From Streptococcus oralis (GTDB lineage Bacteria; Bacillota; Bacilli; Lactobacillales; Streptococcaceae), in the NCBI RefSeq assembly GCF_019929345.1, contig NZ_JAHZPJ010000010.1, positions 1 to 64,000 of the forward strand: a stretch of 64,000 nt of DNA, given 5' to 3'. Position numbers and translations under genes: made by a program. The notes beneath the pieces are model-generated. The model ran no database searches. It saw only the letters and a program-made list of their open reading frames with translations, and had not been told where the DNA came from. Numbering within the stretch: the stretch's first letter is position 1; every line of letters begins with the position of its first letter. Of the stretch, positions 15,122 to 23,877 are shown in pieces.

Positions 15122-15637
15122 ATGGAGAAACTAGTTGTCATCATCTTGCTGTTGATTCTTGGAGCTTGCTCTAATGGAAAGGAAGCAGGGAGAGCAGAGA
15201 AAAGTACACGCGAGGCAGCTATAAAGAAAGAGTTGAAATTTGTAGTAGCACCTCAATATGAAGGCCAAACGTCAGATTTAATTGAACTTGGTAAAAAATT
15301 GACCAAAGAACATCCAGAAATTGGAAGTAAGGGAAATATGGCTATCTACTTTACAGGAGCCGTCTCAGATGGTAGGGCAGCACTAATGCTCGTCAATAAA
15401 ACTGATGTAGACATCAAAAAAGATTTGGAGTTTTCACTGAGCTGGTCCTACGATGGCAAGACCATTTTTGATAATCAAAAGATTAGCTATATTATCAAGG
15501 ATAGTGGTAAGTTACCTTCTTACACAACTACATTAATTTTGTTACCACTTAATTCAGAGCAACTGGAGATTGTTGATTCGATGTCAGATCCATCTAAGAT
15601 GACACTTTCAATGTCCGATGTGAAGAGCGTAGAATAA
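15122..15637 (+). CDS. Lipoprotein of unknown function
   Basis: The start is ATG 15122, with AAAGGAGA (15111-15118) just upstream; the longer frame from 15098 overlaps the previous gene. The 171-residue product opens with MEKLVVIILLLILGACSNG, a signal peptide with lipobox LGAC, so it should be lipid-anchored on the outer face of the membrane. The mature part is a beta-rich domain of about 140 residues without a known motif. It may belong to the same unit as the membrane proteins on each side. Function is unknown; a surface-exposed immunity role is possible but unproven. Confidence 0.6.
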   Translation: MEKLVVIILLLILGACSNGKEAGRAEKSTREAAIKKELKFVVAPQYEGQTSDLIELGKKLTKEHPEIGSKGNMAIYFTGAVSDGRAALMLVNKTDVDIKKDLEFSLSWSYDGKTIFDNQKISYIIKDSGKLPSYTTTLILLPLNSEQLEIVDSMSDPSKMTLSMSDVKSVE

Positions 15638-15651
15638 GATAGGAGTTGAAT

Positions 15652-16194
15652 ATGACAACAGAAACTATTTTATTTTTATTTGCTACCATCGTTATTCTTT
15701 TATCCTTGATCTTTTTATCTGGTACATATCTCTACCTTTATTTTCGGGATAAAAAGATGGTACGTCTTGACAAATCGTCTGTTAAGGGAACGGTTGTAGG
15801 CTATAGTAATTTTCAGGCTGGGAATCCTCCGATTGTTGAATATACGGTTAATGGAACTACTTATAGCAAGCCATTACGGTATTTTATAATCAAAACGATT
15901 TCGCTTCCATGGGGTCCTATAAGTACATCTGATAACTTTACAAGAGAGGATATGTTGGCAAATTCTCTAACCTTTTATCGTAATTCTTTTATATCGTTTA
16001 ATAACTTAATGCGAACGCATTTTCCTGTCTATTCGAAGATGACGGTATGGTATGACCCTGAAAGACCAAACAGGGCTTATGTGGAACGATACTGTGGGAT
16101 CAACAAGCTTTATAAATGGTTGGGGATTGGAAGTGCTATATTGTTAACCATGGCCTACGCCGTTGTAGTGCTTGCTTATTTGTTAGGGAGATGA
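15652..16194 (+). CDS. DUF3592-like two-TM membrane protein
   Basis: The start is ATG 15652 with AGGAG (15641-15645) 6 nt upstream. The 180-residue product has an N-terminal membrane segment (about 5-30), an extracytoplasmic domain with VKGTVVGYSNFQAGNPPIVEYTVNG and KMTVWYDPERPNRAYVE, and a second membrane segment at the C-terminus (about 155-177). This is the pattern of DUF3592-type proteins (a G-x-V-V-x-Y start and a VxYDPxxPxxA motif). A decayed paralog follows at 16278. Such genes are common near toxin-immunity clusters, but the function is not established. Confidence 0.55.
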   Translation: MTTETILFLFATIVILLSLIFLSGTYLYLYFRDKKMVRLDKSSVKGTVVGYSNFQAGNPPIVEYTVNGTTYSKPLRYFIIKTISLPWGPISTSDNFTREDMLANSLTFYRNSFISFNNLMRTHFPVYSKMTVWYDPERPNRAYVERYCGINKLYKWLGIGSAILLTMAYAVVVLAYLLGR

Positions 16195-16201
16195 GGTATA
16201 G

Positions 16202-16270
16202 ATGCCAAAAGTTTGTATAGTTGTAGCAGAAGAAATGAACCTAAGTATATCTGATATTCAGATGAAGTAG
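16202..16270 (+). other. 23-codon ORF, possible gene remnant
   Basis: ATG 16202 to TAG 16270 encodes MPKVCIVVAEEMNLSISDIQ.. and is preceded by a weak GATGAGG. It lies between the intact DUF3592-like gene and its decayed copy. Probably a scar; coding is doubtful. Confidence 0.2.
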
Positions 16271-16277
16271 GGGGACT

Positions 16278-16760
16278 GTGTGACGGATTTAAAACTTTAT
16301 TTTTTGTTGCTATTTTAAAGTTTATTGCCCTGTTCACTTGTATTTTTCTTTTTCCGTTATTTTTACAAAAGAGAACTAAGAATTTAAAATTTATCTACTG
16401 CATGTGTTGAGGGGGTTGTAGTAGGATACAAGTATTCACAACCAGCAGGACCTCCTATTATTGAGTATAAAGTTGATGGGCGGACTTATCGAGGGAATCT
16501 GGACTATCTTAGAGTCACTCTCATGTCAGTTCCTTGGAAGAGTGGACAAGATACCTCTAAGTCGAATCAATTAGCTCAAAAGTTAGTCAATAAGCTACAA
16601 TTCAATCCGTAGAACTATATCATGAATCAGCAAAATTTCGCATGGTAGAAGGATTATTACACCTGTAGACAATCTGATTTCGTACTTCAATTCTAGTATG
16701 AAGACTATGGAAATATGATTTTATTGTTCAAATTTGAAAGTAACATTTAGTGCTGAGCTA
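16278..16760 (+). pseudogene. Decayed paralog of the DUF3592-like gene
   Basis: Pieces in several frames match the preceding gene. A hydrophobic segment (FFVAILKFIALFTCIFLF) comes first, then VVGYKYSQPAGPPIIEYKVDGRTY, parallel to VVGYSNFQAGNPPIVEYTVNGTTY, then a VPWKSGQDTS stretch and an LQFNP piece. Stop codons and frameshifts interrupt it at least three times. The 3' limit is uncertain. It explains most of the 770-base gap here. Confidence 0.6.
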
Positions 16761-16807
16761 CGATATTGTTAATAAAAATTTAGTACAAGTTTTCCTATAT
16801 TTTTACG

Positions 16808-16836
16808 TTGATTAAGTGAGATAAATAGCTTATAAT
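16808..16836 (+). promoter_or_regulatory. Promoter of the TPM-domain gene
   Basis: TTGATT (16808-16813), a 17-nt spacer, then TATAAT (16831-16836). It leaves a 5' leader of about 120 nt before the ATG at 16967. Confidence 0.6.
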
Positions 16837-16966
16837 GAAACTACCTTTTACAATGGATTGATAGAAAGATGACTTTATCGAAGTAATTCTATTTAAAAAA
16901 AGAATATCGTTTATTCATATTCTTATTGAAATTGTAAATTTTCAACAGAAGGAAGGTTCTACTTTC

Positions 16967-17821
16967 ATGATGAAAAAAATAACTTTAATCCTAATATCTT
17001 TTTTGACAATCCTGTTATTTTTTATTGGACCAGCTCAAGCAGATCTAGTGGTACCAGATAGACCTTCTAATGGTATTTATGATCCAAATCATTATTTATC
17101 AGGGGTTGTTTCGGATAAATTACAGGAACTAAATAGTAAATCGGAAGTTCAAATTGGCATTTATATTGTTGAGAGTCTAAATGGTGAATCTTTAGAAGAA
17201 TTGTCAAATACTATAGCCAGATCTTGGAAAATCGGTTACTCGGATTCCAATAAGGGGGCTTTATTACTGATTGCTATAAAAGACAGAAAGTTCCGTATTG
17301 AAACCTCTAATAACCTATCCATTACATTGACTGATACAAAGGCTAAGAAAATATTAGATGCCTCTCGTGATAAGATGCGAGCCAAAGATTATGACGGAGC
17401 TGTTATTGATATAATACAAAATATTTCCAATCAAGAATATAAATTAGCTGGCGCACCTGTGGTGGAGAGAAATTATTTACTTGAAATCGCAAAAGTATTA
17501 TGGGATACGCCAATAGGAATTATTTTGTTATGTGGCGGATATTTTATAATTTCTTATTTGATTAATCTTTTTAAGAATGGTACTGTTTCGGAAAGAAAAC
17601 GAAAATCTAATAAATCGTATAAAGGTAATGATAAATTATTCCCCTATGATGCTGCCTTTATTAATGATGGTTCATGGTCGAAAAAAGCATTAAGAGACTT
17701 CCGTAGCAAAAATAGAGATAAGTATCCTGAGGAAAATAGCAGTGATTCCTCATCGTCTTGGTCAAGTGATGATTGGTCTGGCGGTGGTTTTGATGGTGGT
17801 GGATCATCAAGTGATTGGTAA
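16967..17821 (+). CDS. TPM-domain (YgcG-like) membrane protein
   Basis: The 284-residue protein has an N-terminal signal peptide (MMKKITLILISFLTILLF..., likely cleavage after AQA). A TPM domain follows (about 35-165: YDPNHYLSG, then QIGIYIVESLNGES, then GALLLIAIKDRKFRIETS), with a membrane segment at about 180-200 and a Ser/Trp/Gly/Asp-rich tail ending GGGFDGGGSSSDW. This is the usual layout of YgcG/Psb32-type proteins, where the TPM domain lies outside and the low-complexity tail after the TM. The biochemical role is unclear. RBS GGAAGG lies 10 nt upstream. It is the last gene of the accessory region. Confidence 0.75.
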   Translation: MMKKITLILISFLTILLFFIGPAQADLVVPDRPSNGIYDPNHYLSGVVSDKLQELNSKSEVQIGIYIVESLNGESLEELSNTIARSWKIGYSDSNKGALLLIAIKDRKFRIETSNNLSITLTDTKAKKILDASRDKMRAKDYDGAVIDIIQNISNQEYKLAGAPVVERNYLLEIAKVLWDTPIGIILLCGGYFIISYLINLFKNGTVSERKRKSNKSYKGNDKLFPYDAAFINDGSWSKKALRDFRSKNRDKYPEENSSDSSSSWSSDDWSGGGFDGGGSSSDW

Positions 17822-18380
17822 TTTAGCATAGTTCATAGCGATTTATCTACCTAGATGAATTAACTTGATTATTGTAAAACGAGATGGAATATAAGATATA
17901 ATTGAATAAAAAAGCATTTAATTAGAGAATTTTGCCCTAGAAGTTAGATTTTTTTGCCTAACTTATGGGGTGTTTTATTATCCAGTTCTTACAAGGGCTT
18001 AATAGAGTTTTTGCTTGCTATTCTTAAGTTTGAACATTTTATGGAGATGAGAGAGTCAGTCGAAATCGAAAGCTTGTTTTGAGGGTGCACAAGAATTCTA
18101 TCTAATGGAAAAGAATTTAACTGTCTTGTCTAACGCATCTCTAAAGGAATACAGAAAACGACTTCAAAAATTCGCTTTCATCAAAAATGGATAAATAATT
18201 ATTCAAAGAAAGCTTGATTTACAAGTCACATAGTAGGATTATTCAGATTATCTAATTTGAATGTGAAATTCACTGAGTCAATTTAACGAAATCACTATCA
18301 GTCTTTTTTTCATGATAGGCTTAGATTGTGATATAATAGATGAGAATGAGTTTTTTAGAACAAACTAAAGGAGAATATAT
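17822..18380. other. Intergenic region without an intact gene
   Basis: It holds a hairpin at 17935-17970 (CCCTAGAAGTTAG against CTAACTTATGGGG, two mismatches, then TGTTTTATT), which may end the TPM transcript. A start-less frame 18051-18194 (...GAQEFYLMEKNLTVLSN...) may be a gene scrap. The tarI promoter -10 TATAAT is at 18332-18337. I see no transposase and nothing else. Confidence 0.4.
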
Positions 18381-19088
18381 ATGATCTATGCAGGAATCCT
18401 AGCCGGAGGAACTGGCACACGCATGGGAATCAGTAATTTACCAAAACAATTCTTGGAGTTGGGTGATCGTCCTATTTTGATCCACACAATTGAAAAATTT
18501 GTCTTGGAGCCAAGCATTGAAAAAATTGTAGTTGGAGTTCATGGAGATTGGGTTTCACACGCTGAGGACTTGGTTGACAAGTATCTTTCTCTTCACAAGG
18601 ATAGAATCATCATTACCAAAGGTGGTGCTGATCGTAATAGCAGTATTGAGAAGATTATTGAAGCCATTGATGCCTACCGTCCAATTACTCCAGATGATAT
18701 CGTGATTACGCATGACTCTGTTCGTCCATTTATCACGCTCCGCATGATTCAGGACAATATCAAGCTCGCTCAAGATCATGATGCAGTTGACACAGTAGTA
18801 GAAGCGGTTGATACCATTGTCGAAAGTACCAATGGTCAGTTTATCACGGATATTCCAAATCGTGCTCACCTCTATCAAGGTCAAACACCTCAGACTTTCC
18901 GTTGCAAGGATTTCATGGATTTGTATAGTTCCCTATCAGATCAAGAAAAGGAAATTCTGACCGATGCATGTAAGATTTTTGTCATCAAAGGGAAGGACGT
19001 TGCCTTAGCAAAAGGGGAATATTCAAACCTTAAAATCACAACTGTGACAGATTTGAAAATTGCAAAAAGCATGATTGAGAAAGACTAA
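18381..19088 (+). CDS. tarI: Ribitol-5-phosphate cytidylyltransferase TarI
   Basis: The 235-residue enzyme makes CDP-ribitol from CTP and ribitol-5-phosphate for teichoic acid synthesis. The IspD-family nucleotidyltransferase signature is at the start (GILAGGTGTRMG, then PKQFLELGDRPIL), with GGADRNSSIEKI near 75 and HDSVRPFI near 110. IspD itself is unlikely because the next gene is tarJ and choline genes follow, an arrangement specific to pneumococcus-like streptococci. AAAGGAG lies 8 nt upstream, and TATAAT at 18332 would start an operon of five genes. Cytoplasmic. Confidence 0.93.
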   Translation: MIYAGILAGGTGTRMGISNLPKQFLELGDRPILIHTIEKFVLEPSIEKIVVGVHGDWVSHAEDLVDKYLSLHKDRIIITKGGADRNSSIEKIIEAIDAYRPITPDDIVITHDSVRPFITLRMIQDNIKLAQDHDAVDTVVEAVDTIVESTNGQFITDIPNRAHLYQGQTPQTFRCKDFMDLYSSLSDQEKEILTDACKIFVIKGKDVALAKGEYSNLKITTVTDLKIAKSMIEKD

Positions 19089-19092
19089 GGCT

Positions 19093-20115
19093 ATGATTAA
19101 TCAAATTTATCAACTGACTAAACCAAAGTTTATCAATGTAAAATACCAAGAAGAGGACATCGATCAGGAGAATCATATCCTTATTCGTCCAAATTATATG
19201 GCGGTTTGTCATGCAGATCAACGTTACTATCAAGGGAAACGCGATCCAAAGATATTGGCTAAAAAGCTTCCTATGGCGATGATTCACGAGTCTTGTGGAA
19301 CTGTTATTTCAGATCCAACTGGTACTTATGAAGTCGGTCAAAAGGTAGTTATGATTCCCAATCAACCGCCTATGCAGAGTGACAAGGAATTCTACGAGAA
19401 CTACATGACAGGGACCTACTTCCTATCTAGTGGTTATGATGGCTTTATGCGAGAATTTGTCTCTCTTCCAAAAGACCGAGTCGTTTCTTATAATGATATC
19501 GAAGATACAGTTGCTGCCATTACCGAGTTTGTGAGTGTCGGTATGCATGCCATGGATCGTTTCTTGAATCTCGCTCATAGCAAGCGAGAGCGCATCGCAG
19601 TTATCGGAGATGGCAGTCTGGCCTTTGTGGTTGCAAATATTATCAATTATACCTTGCCAGAAGCAGAGATTATCGTGATTGGTCGCCATTGGGAAAAACT
19701 GGAGCTCTTCTCTTTTGCAAAAGAGTGTTACATCACGGACAATATCCCAGAGGATTTGACCTTTGATCATGGGTTTGAATGTTGCGGTGGTGATGGTACA
19801 GGCCCAGCCATCAATGACTTGATCCGTTATATTTGCCCTCAGGGAACGATTCTCATGATGGGAGTCAGTGAATACAAGGTCAATATCAATACACGAGATG
19901 CCTTAGAAAAAGGCTTGCTCTTGGTTGGTTCATCTCGCTCAGGACGCATTGATTTTGAGAAGGCCATCCAGATGATGGAAGTCAAGAAGTTTGCGAATCG
20001 TTTGAAAAATATTCTTTATATCGAAGAACCAGTGAGAGAAATCAAGGACATTCACCGTGTTTTTGCCACCGACCTAAATACTGCTTTTAAAACAGTATTT
20101 AAGTGGGAAGTGTAG
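19093..20115 (+). CDS. tarJ: Ribulose-5-phosphate reductase TarJ
   Basis: The 340-residue alcohol dehydrogenase-like protein reduces ribulose-5-phosphate to ribitol-5-phosphate with NADPH and feeds TarI. It has an N-terminal zinc-binding catalytic part (CHADQRYYQG, then MIHESCG) and a nucleotide-binding part (IAVIGDGSLAFVVANI near 175, EIIVIGR). I chose ATG 19093, just after the tarI stop and preceded by AAGG, over the upstream TTG at 19075. It sits 4 nt behind tarI and is clearly co-transcribed. The medium-chain dehydrogenase fold and the context make the assignment firm. Confidence 0.92.
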   Translation: MINQIYQLTKPKFINVKYQEEDIDQENHILIRPNYMAVCHADQRYYQGKRDPKILAKKLPMAMIHESCGTVISDPTGTYEVGQKVVMIPNQPPMQSDKEFYENYMTGTYFLSSGYDGFMREFVSLPKDRVVSYNDIEDTVAAITEFVSVGMHAMDRFLNLAHSKRERIAVIGDGSLAFVVANIINYTLPEAEIIVIGRHWEKLELFSFAKECYITDNIPEDLTFDHGFECCGGDGTGPAINDLIRYICPQGTILMMGVSEYKVNINTRDALEKGLLLVGSSRSGRIDFEKAIQMMEVKKFANRLKNILYIEEPVREIKDIHRVFATDLNTAFKTVFKWEV

Positions 20116-20131
20116 GAGATGGAGGCTAATT

Positions 20132-20989
20132 GTGGAGAAACTCATTAGAGAAAAAATTTCTTCTTTGCTATCTGATGAAGAGGAAGTCCTTAGTGTTGAA
20201 CAGCTAGGCGGTATGACCAATCAGAATTATTTAGTTAAAACAACCTTCAAACCCTATATTGTTAAGTTCTTCGGAAAAGGAACTGAAAAGCTCATCAATC
20301 GTCAAGATGAAAAATACAATCTTGAATTGTTGAAAGACTTGAATCTTGATGTCAAGAATTATCTCTTTGATATAGAGTCAGGAATTAAGGTCAATGAGTA
20401 CATCGAATCAGCAGTAACTCTTGATTCAACATCAATCAAGTCCAAGTTTAAAAAGATTGCACCAATTTTACAAACTATTCATGCTTCAGGAAAAGAGCTA
20501 AGAGGAGAGTTTGCTCCATTTGAGGAAATCAGAAAATATGAATCCTTGATTGAGGGAAATATCCCTTACGCCAACTATGAAGCTGTGAGAAAAGAAGTAT
20601 TTTCACTAGAGAAAAGATTGGCTGACTTAGGTATTGACAAAAAGTCTTGTCATATTGATTTGGTACCAGAAAATTTCATCGAATCACCACAAGGACGCAT
20701 GTATTTGATTGACTGGGAATACTCTTCTATGAATGACCCGATGTGGGATTTGGCAGCTCTCTTTTTGGAGTCTGAATTTACAAAGCAAGAGGAAGAAAAC
20801 TTCCTTTCCTACTATGAGAGTAACAAAACTCCAGTATCTCGCGAGAAGATTCGAATCTATAAAATCTTACAAGATACCATCTGGAGTTTGTGGACAGTGT
20901 ATAAAGAAGCTCAAGGGGCTGATTTTGGAGATTATGGTGTCAATCGTTACCAAAGAGCTGTCGAAGGTCTGACTTATTATGGAGGTTAG
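20132..20989 (+). CDS. licA: Choline kinase LicA
   Basis: The 285-residue kinase phosphorylates choline for decoration of teichoic acids. It has the aminoglycoside phosphotransferase/choline kinase fold, with GGMTNQNYLV near the N-terminus, Brenner motif CHIDLVPENFI (catalytic Asp) near 173 and choline-kinase motif YLIDWEYSSMNDPMWDLA just after. Start GTG 20132 has GGAGG 6 nt upstream. Its stop is embedded in the licB ribosome binding site (GGAGGTTAG), suggesting coupled translation. It lies between tarJ and the choline transporter gene. Cytoplasmic. Confidence 0.93.
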   Translation: MEKLIREKISSLLSDEEEVLSVEQLGGMTNQNYLVKTTFKPYIVKFFGKGTEKLINRQDEKYNLELLKDLNLDVKNYLFDIESGIKVNEYIESAVTLDSTSIKSKFKKIAPILQTIHASGKELRGEFAPFEEIRKYESLIEGNIPYANYEAVRKEVFSLEKRLADLGIDKKSCHIDLVPENFIESPQGRMYLIDWEYSSMNDPMWDLAALFLESEFTKQEEENFLSYYESNKTPVSREKIRIYKILQDTIWSLWTVYKEAQGADFGDYGVNRYQRAVEGLTYYGG

Positions 20990-20990
20990 G

Positions 20991-21869
20991 ATGAAGAATA
21001 AAAATGGTGTTTCTTTTGGTCTGCTCTCTGGTATCTTCTGGGGGCTAGGTCTGACAATTAGTTCTTATATCTTTTCAGTTTTTACCAATCTTTCGCCTTT
21101 TGTGGTGGCTGCCGCTCATGATTTCTTGAGTATCTTTATCTTGTTAGCTTTTCTTTTGGTAAAAGAAGGGAAAGTTCGACTCTCTATTTTCTTAAATATT
21201 CGAAATGTCAGTGTTATTATCGGAGCCTTGCTAGCTGGACCTATTGGTATGCAGGCCAATCTTTATGCGGTTAAGTATATCGGTAGTTCTCTAGCCTCTT
21301 CAGTATCAGCTATCTATCCAGCAATTTCAGTTTTGCTCGCCTTCTTCATTTTGAAACACAAGGTATCTAAGAATACTGTGTTTGGTATTCTGTTGATTAT
21401 CGCTGGTATTATTGCCCAGACTTACAAAGTTGAGCAGGTCAATTCTTTTTATATCGGAATTCTTTGTGCCCTTGTCTGTGCCATTGCCTGGGGGAGTGAA
21501 AGTGTTCTCAGCTCCTATGCTATGGAAAGTGAATTAAGTGAAATTGAAGCCTTACTAATCCGCCAAGTAACTTCATTCTTGTCCTATCTTGTTATTGTGC
21601 TCTTTTCTCATCATTCATTTGCAGAAGTGGCAGATGGACAATTGTTTGGTCTATTGCTTATCTTTGCGGCCTTTGATATGATTTCCTACTTAGCTTATTA
21701 TATCGCAATTAATCGCTTACAACCTGCGAAAGCGACAGGTTTGAATGTGAGCTATGTAGTTTGGACTGTCTTATTTGCAGTTATTTTCTTGGGTGCACCG
21801 CTAGATATGCTGACAATCATCACTTCACTTATTGTTATGGCTGGTGTTTATATTATTATTAAAGAATAA
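20991..21869 (+). CDS. licB: Choline transporter LicB (DMT family)
   Basis: The 292-residue membrane protein has ten hydrophobic segments in two EamA-like repeats, typical of drug/metabolite transporter-family permeases. Between LicA and LicC it is the choline uptake protein of the lic1 locus. The ATG at 20991 is preceded by GGAGG (20981-20985), which overlaps the licA stop; the in-frame ATG at 20979 lies inside licA and lacks a site. Residues GPIGMQANLYAVKYIGSSLASSVSAIYPAISVL form a typical EamA core. Confidence 0.9.
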   Translation: MKNKNGVSFGLLSGIFWGLGLTISSYIFSVFTNLSPFVVAAAHDFLSIFILLAFLLVKEGKVRLSIFLNIRNVSVIIGALLAGPIGMQANLYAVKYIGSSLASSVSAIYPAISVLLAFFILKHKVSKNTVFGILLIIAGIIAQTYKVEQVNSFYIGILCALVCAIAWGSESVLSSYAMESELSEIEALLIRQVTSFLSYLVIVLFSHHSFAEVADGQLFGLLLIFAAFDMISYLAYYIAINRLQPAKATGLNVSYVVWTVLFAVIFLGAPLDMLTIITSLIVMAGVYIIIKE

Positions 21870-21880
21870 AGGAGATTCGT

Positions 21881-22570
21881 GTGAAAGCGATTATTTTAGC
21901 AGCGGGCTTAGGAACTCGCCTGCGCCCTATGACTGAAAATACCCCAAAAGCTTTGGTCAAGGTTAATCAAAAACCCTTGGTAGAATACCAAATCGAGTTT
22001 CTGAAAGAGAGAGGAATTGATGAGATTATCATCGTTGTTGGTTACCTCAAAGAACAATTTGACTACCTAAAAGAAAAATATGGAGTCCGTTTAGTTTTTA
22101 ACGACAAGTATGCTGATTACAACAACTTTTACTCACTTTACCTCGTAAAAGAAGACTTGGCAAATAGCTATGTCATTGATGCAGATAATTATCTTTTTAA
22201 AAATATGTTTAGAAACGATCTTAAACGTTCAACCTATTTCAGTGTTTATCGTGAAGACTGTGAAAATGAATGGTTCTTGGTTTATGGTGATGACTATAAA
22301 GTTCAAGACATCATCGTTGACAGCAAGGCTGGCCGTATTTTGAGTGGGGTTTCATTCTGGGATGCTCCAACTGCTGAAAAGATTGTTGGTTTTATTGACA
22401 AAGCATACGCAAGTGGTGAATTTGTTGATCTCTATTGGGACAACATGGTTAAAGATAATATCAAAGAATTAGATGTGTATGTCGAAGAACTAGAAGAAAA
22501 CAGTATCTACGAAATTGATAGTGTAAAGGATTACCAAAAATTAGAAGAAATTCTCTCTTCTATTAACTAA
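21881..22570 (+). CDS. licC: Choline-phosphate cytidylyltransferase LicC
   Basis: The 229-residue enzyme makes CDP-choline, the phosphocholine donor for LicD transferases. The nucleotidyltransferase signature AAGLGTRLRPMTENTPKALVKV opens the protein; NNFYSLYLVKEDL and IDADNYLFKN (metal-binding Asp pair) follow near 80-110. GTG start at 21881 with AAAGGAG 6 nt upstream. It is the last gene of the operon, closed by a terminator at 22585. Phosphocholine-transferase genes are not in this window. Confidence 0.93.
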   Translation: MKAIILAAGLGTRLRPMTENTPKALVKVNQKPLVEYQIEFLKERGIDEIIIVVGYLKEQFDYLKEKYGVRLVFNDKYADYNNFYSLYLVKEDLANSYVIDADNYLFKNMFRNDLKRSTYFSVYREDCENEWFLVYGDDYKVQDIIVDSKAGRILSGVSFWDAPTAEKIVGFIDKAYASGEFVDLYWDNMVKDNIKELDVYVEELEENSIYEIDSVKDYQKLEEILSSIN

Positions 22571-22584
22571 TACGACAAAAATAG

Positions 22585-22608
22585 GAAGGTTTATAGCCTT
22601 CTTTTTTT
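22585..22608 (+). terminator. Terminator of the tarIJ-licABC operon
   Basis: GAAGG-TTTATAG-CCTTC followed by seven T. A short stem, but in the right place directly after licC. Confidence 0.7.
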
Positions 22609-22674
22609 ACTCTTAGATTCTTAGAAGGTTTAAATACTATAATTATTGCTACAATAATGAATAAATTAAGGTCA

Positions 22675-22716
22675 AATAAAAAGGATTTAGCTTCGTTTAA
22701 TATTAAACTAAATCCA
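22675..22716 (-). terminator. Terminator of the coaB-coaC-ECF operon (minus strand)
   Basis: Read on the minus strand, GGATTTAG and CTAAATCC (22683-22690 and 22708-22715) form a stem with an AT-rich loop, followed by TTTTTATTT. It lies 53 nt beyond the stop of the minus-strand membrane gene. Confidence 0.65.
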
Positions 22717-22767
22717 TTGAATAAATTATTTGTCGATTTTTTATGGTCAGTAAAATTTAAAGTGGAG

Positions 22768-23331
22768 TTATTTCTTTAAATTTTCGAGACGTGGGACAAT
22801 TGCTACTGTTAGAATGGCAGAAATGACAAGCTCGGCAATTGAGTTTGTAGAAATAACTGTTGCCAGGAGTTTTTGGATATTTCCATCAAAAACATTTCCA
22901 AAAAGGAAGAAGATTCCCCCAAGGACAAAGACGGTATTAGTAAGGGAACCGAGAGCACCAGCAAAGATGAGACCCGTTCTGTTTTTTAATAATTTATAAA
23001 CCAAGTAAGGCGTCAGACCAATCAAAACGCGAGGGACAATAGCGATAATCGCAGAATAGATGTTTCCGTTCGGTACGAATGGTGAGAAGAGGTAGCTGGT
23101 TGGAAGGATGGTAACCGTGTTAACCGTTAAGCTCAATAGCCCCATAAGAAAACCAAGTGTAACTCCAACTCGAGGACCATAGATGATACTAGCAATGATT
23201 ACTGGAATATGAACGATAGTTGGTTTAATCGGGAATGGGAAAAGGTTAAATAGAAGAGAACTCAAAAAGTGGATAACGAGCATAACTGCAAAAAAGATAG
23301 CAATCGGTGCAATATTAGAGCGTTTGTTCAT
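22768..23331 (-). CDS. ECF transporter S component, probably pantothenate-specific
   Basis: The 187-residue integral membrane protein has about six hydrophobic helices and the typical N-terminal IAIFFAVMLVIHF and FPIKPTIVHIPVIIASIIYGPRVGVTLGFLMGL stretch of ECF substrate-binding (S) subunits. It overlaps coaC by 17 nt and shares an operon with coaB and coaC, which use phosphopantothenate, so pantothenate uptake (PanT-like) is the likely role. The shared ECF ATPases and T subunit are encoded elsewhere. Specificity is inferred from context. Confidence 0.82.
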   Translation of the reverse strand: MNKRSNIAPIAIFFAVMLVIHFLSSLLFNLFPFPIKPTIVHIPVIIASIIYGPRVGVTLGFLMGLLSLTVNTVTILPTSYLFSPFVPNGNIYSAIIAIVPRVLIGLTPYLVYKLLKNRTGLIFAGALGSLTNTVFVLGGIFFLFGNVFDGNIQKLLATVISTNSIAELVISAILTVAIVPRLENLKK

Positions 23332-23866
23332 CGAGGGTTTCCTTTATTCTTTCTAAAATAGTATTCAGATCAGCTAGGGCGCCTTTGCCGTGATCGCCAC
23401 AGGCTAGTAGAGATTCCTTGGGAGAAATTATCTGATAATCATAGGTCTCTAATGTTTTTAGATTAGCTTGAGTTGCCGGATGGTCATACATTTTTGTATT
23501 CATGGCTGGTGCGACCAACTTTTTGACGTAGTCTGGCAAGGCAAGTGCTGTACTTGTCACCATGTTGTTAGCAAATCCGTGTGCTAGTTTGGCGATGGTA
23601 TTAGCAGTAGCAGGGACAACGACAAAAAGATCAGCTTTTTTGCCTAGTTCAATATGATTGACTTGATCAGGATAGGGCTCCTTCATGACATCAAGATGGA
23701 CAGGATTCTGTGAGAGGACTTGTAGTGTCAACGGTTGGATAAACTTTGTAGCAGCATGAGTCATTATTACAGTGACATCATGGCCCTGTTTCTTCAAGGA
23801 ACTGACCAGGTCAGCTGATTTATAGGAGGCAATGGAACCTGTCACTGCAATGAGAATATTTGCCAT
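23315..23866 (-). CDS. coaC: Phosphopantothenoylcysteine decarboxylase CoaC
   Basis: The 183-residue flavoprotein removes CO2 from 4'-phosphopantothenoylcysteine in coenzyme A synthesis. Signatures are ILIAVTGSIASYKSADLV at the N-terminus, HIELGKKADLFVVVPATANTIAKLAHGFANN (catalytic His and FMN site) and the PAMNTKMY loop near 120. In many bacteria this domain is fused to CoaB; streptococci keep separate genes. It starts 11 nt after coaB with the ribosome binding site AGAAAGG and overlaps the ECF gene. Confidence 0.93.
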   Translation of the reverse strand: MANILIAVTGSIASYKSADLVSSLKKQGHDVTVIMTHAATKFIQPLTLQVLSQNPVHLDVMKEPYPDQVNHIELGKKADLFVVVPATANTIAKLAHGFANNMVTSTALALPDYVKKLVAPAMNTKMYDHPATQANLKTLETYDYQIISPKESLLACGDHGKGALADLNTILERIKETLDEQTL

Positions 23867-23877
23867 GGCTTTCCTTT

